Notes: generated by a model from the letters alone, not told the origin. A stretch of DNA of 64,000 bases from Clostridium pasteurianum BC1 (GCF_000389635.1 NC_021182.1:3823925-3887924); one strand, 5' to 3'; counted from the first letter of the stretch, positions 33,701 to 42,576 are shown. A program made the numbers and translations.

Positions 33701-35131
33701 ACTTCCTTTTCTCTCATTTAAATTATTTATTTCATTTCTATTAATCTTCAAGGAATTATTAATAGTTTCTTTTTCTTCTTCTAAATTTTTATTCAATTGA
33801 AGCTTATCTGACTTTTGTTTTTTTACAGTGTCCAGCTCCTTTTGCAAAATTCCTCTTATAGTAAAGCCTAGATTAATAATATGCGGTGCGTTATCCTCAT
33901 TCTTTTTATGTAAATTAGCTAATTTAGTTTCTTGCTCTAAAAGCTCTTTTGAAGTATCTTGATACTGCCTATGTATTTTTGCGCACTCTAATATATTACC
34001 TTCTCTTATTAAGCTATTTTTCCTAAACTCACTTTCATTGACTAATTCCTGATGTTTTTTTATGTCAGCTTCTAAGCTATCTATTTCCTCCTGCTTTTTA
34101 TAAACTTTTATAGATTCTTCTTCATACTGCAGCTCTATAATTTTATCATTAAGGCTTTCAATTAATTGTTCTAATGCTGCTTCTTCCTTTTCTTTATCTT
34201 CAAGCTTTTCTCTTAAATATACTATTACATTTGCTATATAATTTTTTATCTCTTCTCTTTTTTCAGCAGTAAGTATAAATTCCTCACAGCATATAAGTAT
34301 ATCCTTAGACAACTCATTGAATAATTCAAGCTTTGCTTTCTTATCAATATTTGCTTTGTTCTGTCTATACTGCTTAATGTAACTGTCCAGCAGCTGCCTG
34401 TAATTATCAATTCTATCATCATCAACCTTTAGTTTATTTTCTACAGCTGGCAGAAACCATTCTTTAACTAATCCATTGCTATCCTTAGCTTTAGTAAAAA
34501 GTTCTGAAAGCCCTGATTCCTTAATATTTATCTGCTTAATTATAGTTTCCCATTCCCTGTAATTAATCTTATATTCCTCTAATTTGTTAAAGTAATTTTT
34601 TGTCGTTACAGGATTATTCATATCATAATAATTAAACTTTAACTCTCTATCTTTTTTCAAAGCTTCAAACAAACTTTTGCAATTAGCAAAGCTCTTTATC
34701 ATTTTTCTGTCATTTTTTTCTTCAATTATAGGGATACTATTAATATCATATTCATTTTTTTCTCTGTACTCATGAACGAAGTTTATAATATCTAATCTTT
34801 CTTTAGAGTTTTCATCAGAAGCAGCTTCCTTTTTTCTAACCATCATACCTGTTAATAAATAACCTGCTCCATCATCAAGCTTCCATTCTATTAATATATA
34901 GGTAGGTACTCCCGATGTAAAATAACTTTCAAAGGCTCTGTCTTTTGTGTTTCTATATCTTCTGTTAACAAAGGGAGCCATAATCATTTGAACAAGAACA
35001 GATTTTCCACCGCCGTTTCTTAAATTAAGCATAGTATTTTCGCCATCTAAATAAAATTTTTCATCATCTATTTTCATAGTATTGTAATTATAATTTAAAT
35101 TTACAAACCTAATTTTATTTATCTTACTCAT
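30746..35131 (-). CDS. jetC: Wadjet JetC, SMC/MukB-like ATPase
   Basis: 1461 residues. Walker A-type LRNGGGKSVLVQM is at about residues 37-50. Very long coiled-coil arms fill the middle, with a hinge region around 650-790. The SMC signature NSGGEGFLSAFVIL lies near 1325 and Walker B VLIMDNPFA near 1370. This is the motor of the Wadjet condensin-like system, which extrudes DNA loops on small circular plasmids until JetD cleaves them. It overlaps jetB by eight bases and is the last gene of the operon jetD-jetA-jetB-jetC. The frame is intact and its C-terminal EEQIKLF is typical. Function now depends on the broken jetD. Confidence 0.92.
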   Translation of the reverse strand: MSKINKIRFVNLNYNYNTMKIDDEKFYLDGENTMLNLRNGGGKSVLVQMIMAPFVNRRYRNTKDRAFESYFTSGVPTYILIEWKLDDGAGYLLTGMMVRKKEAASDENSKERLDIINFVHEYREKNEYDINSIPIIEEKNDRKMIKSFANCKSLFEALKKDRELKFNYYDMNNPVTTKNYFNKLEEYKINYREWETIIKQINIKESGLSELFTKAKDSNGLVKEWFLPAVENKLKVDDDRIDNYRQLLDSYIKQYRQNKANIDKKAKLELFNELSKDILICCEEFILTAEKREEIKNYIANVIVYLREKLEDKEKEEAALEQLIESLNDKIIELQYEEESIKVYKKQEEIDSLEADIKKHQELVNESEFRKNSLIREGNILECAKIHRQYQDTSKELLEQETKLANLHKKNEDNAPHIINLGFTIRGILQKELDTVKKQKSDKLQLNKNLEEEKETINNSLKINRNEINNLNERKGSLSAEISSFDKLEEGFNRSSGFNLFRNIEAYFDEERLLSIDKEINDEGNTLDKERKNVSEKILQDEEKLKSKESEKIRNLEKNSDVKNKLNNKNSELEKAEEEIERRKEIIKFIDFEEDKVFDNESIINAFDRKIDLLKEDEVKLKKLFDNLNSELIKLKTGKVLELSKDIEEKLREKDISITYGMEWLKKNGYQLEKNEKLVKDNPFIPYSLIMDSKEIELLEKELLDIFTSSPISIINRKDLEKSFANINAGVAHLNGVSFFISFNNKLLNERELLKLIDDKAKEAQAVQAKINEKSENIAFYEEKRNIIKYSALTLEVYEGLKKEISNLKVEASELREIEIALEKSILSIKDELKNCKERVQLLEKDIQKSIDKAKAFKELLEAYEKYKKNKISLERVLESLSVINNHIDKAESRISDIEKEIKECNSAINFYNNEEEKASKELAEFNIYKSGTLIEKDKEDLISEYNALTKDITSSEKELRDSIKKLNEKFDEIHSELTLKADKYEVKEAEYINETFDTQKEFELKDELQKENKKYNNLKDEYNKFDKAQGIAVSKLEDLKAKLKAKFNKDEPKAKNLLIDKDFKLEIEKLKLEIVETNSKKAEVNKVIAKIENNLTSLNEFNDLNITDKVDVNIDLNELDSFVGKLKRDLNNVIAQEIEREKNLTNLVVDVEIKDEFKQESLFKEPIQTLKSLIGKPREFKEQLNLVINSYGMIMEKLMADIELIEKEEGKILESILEYIKDVHENIEKIDDNSSITIGAKRLKMLNISVSAWEENKELYKVRLKEYIERIREQSIKALEQNEDIEDIISNNININKLYDEVVGIGTVNIKLYKIEEDKQRQISWDEVSKNSGGEGFLSAFVILSSLLSYMRKDDSDIFSRKESGKVLIMDNPFAQTSSAHLLKPLVDIAKKSNTQLICLTGLGGDSIYNRFDNIYVLNLISSKLKSGVKYLKSEHTKGEEEKEEIVASRFKIEEQIKLF

Positions 35132-35831
35132 TTATCTCTTCTCCTAAAGCTTTTAGCACCCTATTGTAATTATTTTTATTTAAAAGATTCCAATCCATAA
35201 AACTGTCCAGCTTTTTAGTTGTTTTAATCATATCATCGCCTTTAATATAGTAAATTAAACCTTGGCTATCCAAAAAATCTAAAATTGTATTTATAAAACC
35301 TTCCTTTGTTGTCTTGGACATACTTTTCTTTTCACTGCTTTTTAAAGCTTCAAACCTCTCAAGTATATTCTCATAGGCAATTCCGCTTTCTTCATTATTA
35401 TGTGATCTTTCAATACCATCCTTTAATCTGTCAGTAATAATATTTAAAAATTCACCAACTTTAATGTACTCTCTGGATTTACTGGTGACACTTTGGGAAT
35501 TATAGAACTCCACCAAAAGAGTTAATATAACAAATTGTGACAAATAATAATCCTTATCATTTGCTCCAGATTTACACAATATTTTTTTAAGCTCACCTTT
35601 TGAATATCCTATAAAATCATTGTCTTCCTTTGGTATAAGATATACTACTCCCCCATATTTTTTAACATAACATTCAGAAGCTTCTCCCAGTTCTTTGACA
35701 AGCTCCGTTACATTTTCATTTTCAGAATAACTTTTATAAAGCTCTTCTGATCCTTCTTTCAGTTCACCATGCTTTAATAAATGATAAAATATTTTATTGC
35801 TTATCTTAATTTCTTCAGTAGTATATGCCAT
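35124..35831 (-). CDS. jetB: Wadjet JetB, MukE-like kite subunit
   Basis: 235 residues, the size of MukE/JetB proteins. It is composed of winged-helix-like segments (TEEIKISNKIFYHLLKHGEL, EYIKVGEFLNIITDRLKDGI, TTKEGFINTILDFLDSQGLI) without catalytic motifs. It bridges JetA and the JetC heads. Its start overlaps the jetA stop by one base (TAATG) and its end overlaps jetC by eight bases, so translation is coupled. Identification rests mostly on size, fold and position between a MukF-like and an SMC gene. Confidence 0.88.
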   Translation of the reverse strand: MAYTTEEIKISNKIFYHLLKHGELKEGSEELYKSYSENENVTELVKELGEASECYVKKYGGVVYLIPKEDNDFIGYSKGELKKILCKSGANDKDYYLSQFVILTLLVEFYNSQSVTSKSREYIKVGEFLNIITDRLKDGIERSHNNEESGIAYENILERFEALKSSEKKSMSKTTKEGFINTILDFLDSQGLIYYIKGDDMIKTTKKLDSFMDWNLLNKNNYNRVLKALGEEINE

Positions 35832-37456
35832 TATAACCTTAAGCCTCCTGATTTTATTATTTCAATAGAAATATCCGAGCATATGAAGTTTTTTATATCT
35901 CCATTTTCGTTTTTTAAGCCTTCTAATTTAACATCCTCATGATCTAATATTTTTTCGACCTTTATCTTTGCTATTTTCTTGAAGCTGTTATTAGAATCTA
36001 TAATTTCTAAAATACTTTTATTAAGCTGAAATTCTATTTCTCCAGATTCAACAGAATTTTTTCTTTCTTCTCTTATTTCAGCTATATCTATAGTTCTATT
36101 TTTCAGCATTTCGATAATCACTTCTCTGAATATTTCTACAGTTGGTATCAAAGTAATCCTTAGCGTTTCGCTTTCCTTTATTAAAGAATTAATTTCTCCT
36201 AAAGAAATTTTATTACGCCCAATTGCCAGTTCTATAAGTATTTCTATTACCCCTTTATACTTTTCCAATTTTTCTAACTTTTTCTTAGTCTCAGCTTCAA
36301 TAAATTCCTTTTCATCAAAGGAAATTTCCTCATCATCTTCTATTTCAGCTTTTCTAATTGCCTTTTGATATTCTAAAGCTTTATTTATATTATAAAATTT
36401 CCCTGGCTGCATTTTAAATAATGGTCTTAAAAATATATCAATATCCTCTAATTTATTTGGGTCGTCTAGTATTCTATCATAGACTTCTTTCCTAAAATTA
36501 AATCTTTCAATTAAGGACATTTTCGAAATATTTTCAAGTTCTTTCCCATAAACATCCTTCAAGTTAAAATGTTTTTTTAGCACTCTTTGATCTTCATCAA
36601 TGGTTCTGCTTAAATATTTCTCTATTATTCGTAAATTATTGAGATTTTCTTCCTCCTCTTTATTTAATTCTTTAATATGTATATCATGCTCAATAAACTC
36701 ATTAATTTTTTCATTTACCATTTCTCTATGAATAATAAACTGTTTTTTAGTATTATTTAAAATGTCTATATTTCCTTCCATCATGGACTTATAGTCTTCA
36801 GTCGAATATGCAAGTGGATTTTCTTTTATCTTTCTTATGGCATCCTCCATACTTTGAACTCTTATTCTAAGCATATTAAATATGTTTTTAATATCATCTA
36901 CTGCCTTATCATAAGATGCTTTTTCTAAATGCATTTTAAATACAATTTCATGAATAGTAATTTTTAAATTTTCCTCTATTTCTAAGGTAGATAACAGCAG
37001 TGAATATCCGTCCTCCGTCAGAGAGTATGACACCCTTCTTACCCCTTCAATATATTCCATTTTATTTTTAATAAAACTTATGTTAATATCTTTATACTGT
37101 CCCTCTTTAAAATTATAAGCTTTAAAATACATGGCATTACCTTCGTCACATAAAATTGTATTAACTATGAATTCCCCTAAATCCCTGCATTCTTCATAGA
37201 TAATCCCCTTTTTAAAATGTAGATTGTTAACCTCATCAATAAAAGCAGCTATATGATCAATAGTACATATTTCTTCCTTTAGAGATTGCTCCATTATGTA
37301 AAGCAAAACTGAAAATATTAAATTATCTTGTTCATATCCCTCTTCAAAACCATACTTTTTCCAGGTTCCCTTAGCTATACTATTTCTAAAAAGCAAAGCA
37401 TAGGCACCAATTTTTTTCATTCTAATATGCTGCACATCTAAAAAGCTTAAATCCAT
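35831..37456 (-). CDS. jetA: Wadjet JetA, MukF-like kleisin
   Basis: 541 residues. An N-terminal winged-helix part (QHIRMKKIGAYALLFRNSIA, LLYIMEQSLKEEICTIDHIA) is followed by a long helical middle (VQSMEDAIRKIKENPLAYST) and a C-terminal domain, as in MksF/JetA kleisins that connect the SMC arms. GGAGG precedes the ATG. It starts 12 bases after the jetD stop. The gene is intact. Confidence 0.88.
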   Translation of the reverse strand: MDLSFLDVQHIRMKKIGAYALLFRNSIAKGTWKKYGFEEGYEQDNLIFSVLLYIMEQSLKEEICTIDHIAAFIDEVNNLHFKKGIIYEECRDLGEFIVNTILCDEGNAMYFKAYNFKEGQYKDINISFIKNKMEYIEGVRRVSYSLTEDGYSLLLSTLEIEENLKITIHEIVFKMHLEKASYDKAVDDIKNIFNMLRIRVQSMEDAIRKIKENPLAYSTEDYKSMMEGNIDILNNTKKQFIIHREMVNEKINEFIEHDIHIKELNKEEEENLNNLRIIEKYLSRTIDEDQRVLKKHFNLKDVYGKELENISKMSLIERFNFRKEVYDRILDDPNKLEDIDIFLRPLFKMQPGKFYNINKALEYQKAIRKAEIEDDEEISFDEKEFIEAETKKKLEKLEKYKGVIEILIELAIGRNKISLGEINSLIKESETLRITLIPTVEIFREVIIEMLKNRTIDIAEIREERKNSVESGEIEFQLNKSILEIIDSNNSFKKIAKIKVEKILDHEDVKLEGLKNENGDIKNFICSDISIEIIKSGGLRL

Positions 37457-37719
37457 GTTAACCTCCAGCTATAAATCTGTAATATTCACTATCTCCTGCG
37501 GTATATAATAACCATCTTTCAGCATTTTTTCTATTTCATTTCTGTACTCTTTATCAAATTCCCTTAAAAATATTTCACTAATATTTTTATTTTGACCTTC
37601 TTTAGTTTTTGGTAAACAAATCGACTCAGCTTTTGCCTTATCAATCATTTTCTTGTATCCCTTTATAAATGGTATCATATCATATTCTTTACTAAATAGT
37701 TTATATAGTCCTTCATATA

Positions 37720-39178
37720 CTGACGTAAGGACAGTAAAAAGAGAAAAATTAACATGGAATAAAGTAACATGAAAAAAAGGATAGAAAAAAACATAGCCAA
37801 GCCCTAAAATATAAGTTAAATTCGGACAAACAAACTTATAAAAAAGGAGAATTGGCTATGCTTAACAATCAAGAATATATTACCGCAGAATTAGGAAAAA
37901 TGCTATATGAGATTTTACCCATATCATCCAAGAAACTAAAAAATTTAGTATATATTGTTTTGGGAATATTGTTATCAAAATCAGTTATAATCTCAGAAAT
38001 ATCAGAAAAGCTAAAGGATTACTATACAGAAGCCAATGAAGAAAGTAAAATAAAAAGAATTTATAGATTTTTTTCAAGTTCAACAATAAAGTCAGACTAC
38101 CTATATTATAATTTTATCGATGAAATTATGATAAATTATATAAAAAGAAGTACCACTAATAAACTGGTTGTAATATTTGACCATACAACACTGGAAGATA
38201 AATTTTTAATACTTAAATTTTCGCTGAAAGTGGGAAAAAGAGCAGTTCCACTATGGTATAAAATATTTGAATATAATGAAAAAGATAATAAAAATTTCAA
38301 ACATATAAAACAGGGAATAGAAGAGATTAAGGATCTTATAAGTTCATATAATTATGAAGTTGTATTGCTGGCAGATAGAGGTTTTAAGAGTATAGATTTA
38401 TTTAAGTTTATAAATAAAATAGGATGGAAATATTGTATAAGATGTACCAATGATATGCTTGTAAATATAGAAGGGAAAGAAAAAATAAAATACCTTAGAG
38501 ATATAAAAACTCTAAAAAAAGGCGTAAAAAAGTTTAATGGAATTTTACTAAGTGCTGAAAAATATAGATGCAATTTAGCAGTTTGTAAGGCAGAAGAAGC
38601 AGCGGATACCTGGTATATAGTAACCAATCTTGATAGTAAGAATGCTGTTAATGAATATAAGAAAAGATTTATTATAGAAGAAATGTTTAGAGATTTAAAA
38701 TCCAGTGGCTTCAATATGGAAGATACATGGACAAACAGTCTTATATATTTTGAAAACTTATATTTATGCTTATGTATAGCATATACATGGATGATAATAT
38801 TAGGAGCAGATTGTTCTAAGAATAAGAAGAGTAAGATAATAGGCGCAACTAAAAAGATAAGAAATAAAATAGTTAGAATATACAGCTTATTCAGCAGTGG
38901 ATTGACATGGTTTAACAGATGTTATGATTCTAATAGAAAAAAATATGCCTTAAAATTTAATTTGATACTTTATGACATCTAATATGGCAAAAAAAGTAAA
39001 TATATTCTTTAATAGTAAGGCACCAGTATACCCATTCTCTATTACATTAATTTCATGTTTATGATTATATTATCTTTATAAGCATATTATTGCATTATTA
39101 CTATTTGGAAATATAATCTTGTAAATGATTTTTATGTTTATTATTCTTATTTAATGCAATTCACTGTCCGTAAGTCAG
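37720..39178 (+). mobile_element. IS4-family element, copy 1, inserted in jetD
   Basis: 1459 bp. Ends CTGACGTAAGGACAGTAAAA and, inverted, CTGACTTACGGACAGTGAAT. A perfect 10-bp target repeat CCTTCATATA flanks it at 37710-37719 and 39179-39188. Same length and almost the same sequence as the copy at 48715-50173. Confidence 0.95.
37858..38982 (+). CDS. IS4-family transposase, copy 1
   Basis: 374 residues from ATG 37858 with AAGGAG upstream; a TTG six bases earlier is not needed. DDE elements: VVIFDHTTLEDK, VVLLADRGFKS, and the YREK-like YKKRFIIEEMFRDLKSSGF. It differs from copy 2 by one residue (WYKIF here, WYRIF there) as far as I can see. Probably active, since both copies have intact ends and target repeats. 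Confidence 0.93.
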   Translation: MLNNQEYITAELGKMLYEILPISSKKLKNLVYIVLGILLSKSVIISEISEKLKDYYTEANEESKIKRIYRFFSSSTIKSDYLYYNFIDEIMINYIKRSTTNKLVVIFDHTTLEDKFLILKFSLKVGKRAVPLWYKIFEYNEKDNKNFKHIKQGIEEIKDLISSYNYEVVLLADRGFKSIDLFKFINKIGWKYCIRCTNDMLVNIEGKEKIKYLRDIKTLKKGVKKFNGILLSAEKYRCNLAVCKAEEAADTWYIVTNLDSKNAVNEYKKRFIIEEMFRDLKSSGFNMEDTWTNSLIYFENLYLCLCIAYTWMIILGADCSKNKKSKIIGATKKIRNKIVRIYSLFSSGLTWFNRCYDSNRKKYALKFNLILYDI

Positions 39179-40029
39179 CCTTCATATATAACTATTCCCT
39201 CATAATCTAAATCACCAAAGTATAATATTGTATTTTTACTGTCGGAAACATAATCTTCAACTGATATTTTATAATCATTAAAAGCTTTGTTAATATTTTT
39301 TCCTCCCCCATATATTAAAGTGCTGATATCTTCACCTAGAATATTTTCTCCACCGCCTATTAAATGCCTTCGCATTGTATAGTAAGTATCCTTATTTTCT
39401 ATAATCAGAATCTTCTGAGGTGTCTCTTTGGATTTTGAATAATATGCTAAAGGTTCAGAGGTATCATAATAATTTAGTTCTTCTAATTCCATTCCTAAAT
39501 TTTTAACAATAGTTTTTCCGCCTTCCTTTTGTAAAAATTTTTCTCTTCCCCATATTTGGAAAGATCTTTCATTCATAGAAACAGGTTCACTTAATAAATG
39601 CTGCTTACTTATAATAAAATCACTTAACTTAAGAATATACTTTCTATGCTCTTTATACTTATCTATGTGTTCTTTATAATATTCAATACTCAATTTTGTT
39701 GAAAGCTTGTAGTTTATCTCATCAAGAAGCTTACTATTATCTGTATTTTTCTCTAATATCCTGTATTTTTTATATAACATCGGCTTTTTACCATTTCCAC
39801 CACTACTTTTCACTGGCAAAAGTCTTTCTTCTTTTATTAAATCTGCTACTACTCCGCATAAGGCATCATAAGTTTCAGTTTTATATATTCTTTCGATTTC
39901 ATCTAATTCTATGACCTTCTTGCTATAACTACTTAAATCCTTCATATTCTACCTCAAATTAATATGATATATAACATTTTATCATACCGTAAAATATTTT
40001 ATAAATTTTATACATAAATTTTAGTTATA

Positions 40030-40165
40030 ATATATGTTTTGATGGAGTCACTCCCAATCAAAAGCATAACCGCCTGCAAACAGCTATTTAAGCTACTTAC
40101 AGACGGTATAGATCTTTACCATCCTTAAAATAATCAACCGCGGGCGACCAGAGCGGTCGATTGAT
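40030..40165 (-). ncRNA. structured leader upstream of the Wadjet operon
   Basis: Three consecutive hairpins, read on the minus strand. First, AATCAA...TTGATT enclosing CGACC-GCTCT-GGTCG (about 40131-40165). Second, a 17-bp stem at 40069-40107 (ACCGTCTGTAAGTAGCT with AGCTGTTTGCAGGCGGT, loop TAAAT) in which four or five pairs are G-T. Third, TTTTGAT...GGAG-TGA-CTCC-ATCAAAA (about 40034-40063). The G-T pairs are valid only on the minus strand, the jetD strand. It ends about 85 bases before the jetD start, so it may be a 5' leader or an independent RNA. No known riboswitch was recognised. Confidence 0.5.
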
Positions 40166-40192
40166 TTCAATCTATGATTACATATAAAAGCA

Positions 40193-40339
40193 TTATTTTT
40201 TTGTGTTTATTGGAACTGCTCCCCATCCAACAAATATAAAACCAATAAAATATATTATACCTGATACCAAGTAATCATTATTTAATAAAAACATTGTTGC
40301 TATAATAAGCATGGTACACCCAAAAATAGTTTTTTTCAT
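40193..40339 (-). CDS. small membrane protein, 48 residues
   Basis: Reads MKKTIFGCTMLIIATMFLLN, then NDYLVSGIIYFIGFIFVGWG and AVPINTKK. Two hydrophobic segments suggest a two-helix membrane protein. AGGA lies a few bases before the ATG. It is upstream of the structured leader of the Wadjet operon on the same strand, but a link is not shown. The remainder of 39946-40716 is AT-rich, apart from the leader and a promoter. Confidence 0.5.
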   Translation of the reverse strand: MKKTIFGCTMLIIATMFLLNNDYLVSGIIYFIGFIFVGWGAVPINTKK

Positions 40340-40653
40340 ATATCCTATTCCCCATTTAAACTTAGAATCATGTATTTAACAAAATTTCACATTGCATAAT
40401 TTGCTGCCTTTAATTCTGCATATAACATGCTTTTTCTTTGGCATACTATATATAGACTAGTAATTCTAAATAAATTAATTATAAAATTTGCTCATTTAGA
40501 TACTTATAATACCTGATTTTACAATTTAACTTTAATATAAAGATTATACCATAATATTCTATAAATCCACTATTATATATAAATTTTATAACAATTTTCC
40601 ATGAAATATGTATACTTTTGTTACAGCCATATTAAGAAGCTATTTTAATATTG

Positions 40654-40682
40654 TTGAAATAGAAACAAAAGTTTAATATAAT
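40654..40682 (+). promoter_or_regulatory. promoter of the MarR gene with a shared operator-like core
   Basis: TTGAAA and TATAAT with 17-base spacing. The spacer starts TAGAAACAAAA, nearly the same as in the MFS promoter 600 bases downstream (AAGAAACAAAA), which suggests that MarR regulates both. Confidence 0.75.
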
Positions 40683-40716
40683 ATTGTTAATACACTAACA
40701 GGTTGGAGGAAAGTCC

Positions 40717-41190
40717 ATGAACAAAGAAGAACAGGTCATAATGAGTTTTAGGGAATTATTTAACAAAATGGCTTGGCTTAATAAGTTTAAGATGGAAGAC
40801 AGTCTTAAGGGTTATAAGTCTTCTGAAGTACATTACATCGAATGCATTGGAAAAAATCCAGATTCCAACGTAACAAAACTAGCTGAGTCCCTTTATATGA
40901 CTAGAGGAGCCATAAGTAAAATGACCAAGAAGCTCATAAAAAAAGGTATCATTGAAAGCTATCAGAAGCCAGATAATAAGAAAGAAATCTATTTCAGGCT
41001 TACTGAACAAGGGCAAAAAATTAACAAAGTCCATGAGAAGCTGCACAAAGAGTTTCAAGAGCGGGATAAAGCCGTATTTGAGCAGGTAACCCAGGAACAA
41101 TTTGACAGTATGCTTATCTTTATAGAAAAGTATAGTAGGCATTTGGATGCAGAAATAAAAAAACTAGGTATAGATAGTAAGTCAGAATAA
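40717..41190 (+). CDS. MarR-family transcriptional regulator
   Basis: 157 residues. The winged helix is clear: SNVTKLAESLYMTRGAISKM for the HTH and GIIESYQKPDNKKEIYFRLT for the wing, with dimerisation helices at both ends (MSFRELFNKMAWLNKFKMED, FDSMLIFIEKYSRHLDAEIK). A GGAGG site precedes the ATG. It sits ahead of an MFS exporter on the same strand, separated by a terminator and a second promoter that shares a sequence with its own promoter. The likely role is repression of itself and the exporter, released by a toxic ligand. Confidence 0.92.
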   Translation: MNKEEQVIMSFRELFNKMAWLNKFKMEDSLKGYKSSEVHYIECIGKNPDSNVTKLAESLYMTRGAISKMTKKLIKKGIIESYQKPDNKKEIYFRLTEQGQKINKVHEKLHKEFQERDKAVFEQVTQEQFDSMLIFIEKYSRHLDAEIKKLGIDSKSE

Positions 41191-41208
41191 ATTTGAATAA
41201 TGAAATCA

Positions 41209-41248
41209 CAGGCAGCCCAACTCAATGGAGAACAGGCTGCATTTTTAT
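41209..41248 (+). terminator. terminator after the MarR gene
   Basis: GGCAGCC pairs with GGCTGC across a 17-base loop, followed by ATTTTTATT. Confidence 0.65.
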
Positions 41249-41261
41249 TGTTGCGATTTTG

Positions 41262-41290
41262 TTGACAAAGAAACAAAATAGTGATAGGAT
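41262..41290 (+). promoter_or_regulatory. promoter of the MFS exporter
   Basis: TTGACA and TAGGAT with 17-base spacing. The sequence TGTTGACAAAGAAACAAAA closely matches TGTTGAAATAGAAACAAAA at the MarR promoter and is a likely MarR operator. Confidence 0.75.
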
Positions 41291-41340
41291 AAATATGTTT
41301 CCAAGGAATCAAAAGCATAACTTTTGAGAGGAGAATTTAA

Positions 41341-42576
41341 ATGTTCAAATTTAGATTACACAATAAGCAGAACACAGAACAAACCGTAGATAAAAAGGCT
41401 TTAATATTCGGTCTTATCTCTGTGTTTCTTTGCGGAATAGGCTTTAGTATAATAACACCTGTCGTCCCATTCTTAGTGCAGCCTTATACAAACAATCCAA
41501 GAGAACAAGCTATAGTTGTTACAATGCTGACATCTGTTTATGCAGTCTGCGTGTTTTTGGCGGCCCCAGTACTTGGAGCTTTGAGCGACAAATATGGCCG
41601 TCGTCCATTGCTCTTAGTATGCCTTTTGGGTTCCGCAATGGGGTACTTAGTTTTTGGTATAGGAGGAGCTCTATGGGTACTATTTGCTGGACGCATAATA
41701 GAAGGTATAACAGGTGGGAGCATAAGCACCATCTTCGCATATTTTTCAGACATCATTCCTAGAGAACATAGAACCAAATACTTTGGATGGATGAGTGCGG
41801 TTGTGGGTGTAGGCGCCGTCATTGGCCCAACTCTAGGCGGATTACTTGCCAAGTTTGGTTATTCTGTACCCATGTATTTTGGAGCAATAATAACTTTATT
41901 GAATGTTGTTTATGGATTCTTTTTTATGCCTGAGAGCCTTGACAAGAATAATAGACTGAAAGAGATTACCTTTGTAAGACTGAATCCATTTATACAGCTT
42001 GCCAGCATACTTTCCATGAAAAACTTAAAAAGGCTGCTTGTCTCAGCGTTCTTACTTTGGATACCCAACGGATCTTTACAGGCAGTTTTTTCACAATTTA
42101 CAATGGATACTTTCAGTTGGAAGCCTGCACTAATCGGACTTATGTTTTCAATTATGGGCTTCCAAGACATCATTTCACAAGGTTTCATAATGCCAAGGCT
42201 TTTGATAAAACTTAGTGATAAACAGATAGCAATTCTTGGAATGGTCTCGGAGATTATAGGTTACAGTCTTATTGCAGCATCGGCTTTGTTCTCATTCTAT
42301 CCCCTTCTTATCGCTGGAATGTTTATATTTGCTTTTGGTGATTCCATCTTCGGGCCTTCATTCAATGGGATGCTCTCCAAGTCTGTGGATTCTAGTGAAC
42401 AGGGAAGGATTCAAGGAGGCAGCCAATCTATTCAGGCTTTAGCAAGAATGATTGGGCCTATCATTGGAGGTCAAATATATGTATCACTTGGTCATGCTGC
42501 ACCCGCTTTTATGGGTATGATCCTTATATCAGCGGCAATACCAGTTTTGTATAAGGGTACCCATGTAAATGTGTAA
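41341..42576 (+). CDS. MFS drug exporter, TetA-like
   Basis: 411 residues with twelve hydrophobic segments. The MFS motif A LGALSDKYGRRPLLL is in the loop between segments 2 and 3, and GGSISTIFAYFSDIIPREHRTKYFGW is characteristic of the TetA/Bcr-type proton antiporters. The motif C region reads AVVGVGAVIGPTLGGLLA. It should export drugs or metabolites across the membrane. AGAGGAG lies before the ATG. A MarR regulator is upstream. Confidence 0.92.
   Translation: MFKFRLHNKQNTEQTVDKKALIFGLISVFLCGIGFSIITPVVPFLVQPYTNNPREQAIVVTMLTSVYAVCVFLAAPVLGALSDKYGRRPLLLVCLLGSAMGYLVFGIGGALWVLFAGRIIEGITGGSISTIFAYFSDIIPREHRTKYFGWMSAVVGVGAVIGPTLGGLLAKFGYSVPMYFGAIITLLNVVYGFFFMPESLDKNNRLKEITFVRLNPFIQLASILSMKNLKRLLVSAFLLWIPNGSLQAVFSQFTMDTFSWKPALIGLMFSIMGFQDIISQGFIMPRLLIKLSDKQIAILGMVSEIIGYSLIAASALFSFYPLLIAGMFIFAFGDSIFGPSFNGMLSKSVDSSEQGRIQGGSQSIQALARMIGPIIGGQIYVSLGHAAPAFMGMILISAAIPVLYKGTHVNV

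Larger units (their letters stand above)
37469..39945 (-). pseudogene. jetD: Wadjet JetD, toprim-type nuclease, split by an IS4-family element
   Basis: The 5' part (39945 down to 39179) encodes about 255 residues with N-terminal winged helix (KVIELDEIERIYKTETYDAL), SFQIWGREKFLQKEGG, LIIENKDTYYTMR and the toprim-like YFGDLDYEGI. The 3' part (37709 down to 37469) continues as LYKLFSKEYDMIPFIKGYKK to the stop. Removing the element and one copy of its 10-bp target repeat gives an uninterrupted 335-residue frame (767 + 241 = 1008 bases). JetD is the subunit that cuts plasmid DNA, so the system is probably inactive. It is first in the operon, ahead of jetA, and the insertion is likely polar as well, since the transposase is on the other strand. 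Confidence 0.92.

Noticed and set aside
33159-33800. 213-codon plus-strand frame antisense to jetC
   Set aside because: Same reason: an AT-rich, coiled-coil shadow without start signals or family features.
38352-38714. 120-codon minus-strand frames inside both IS4 copies
   Set aside because: Antisense shadows of the transposase gene, identical in both copies only because the IS is duplicated.
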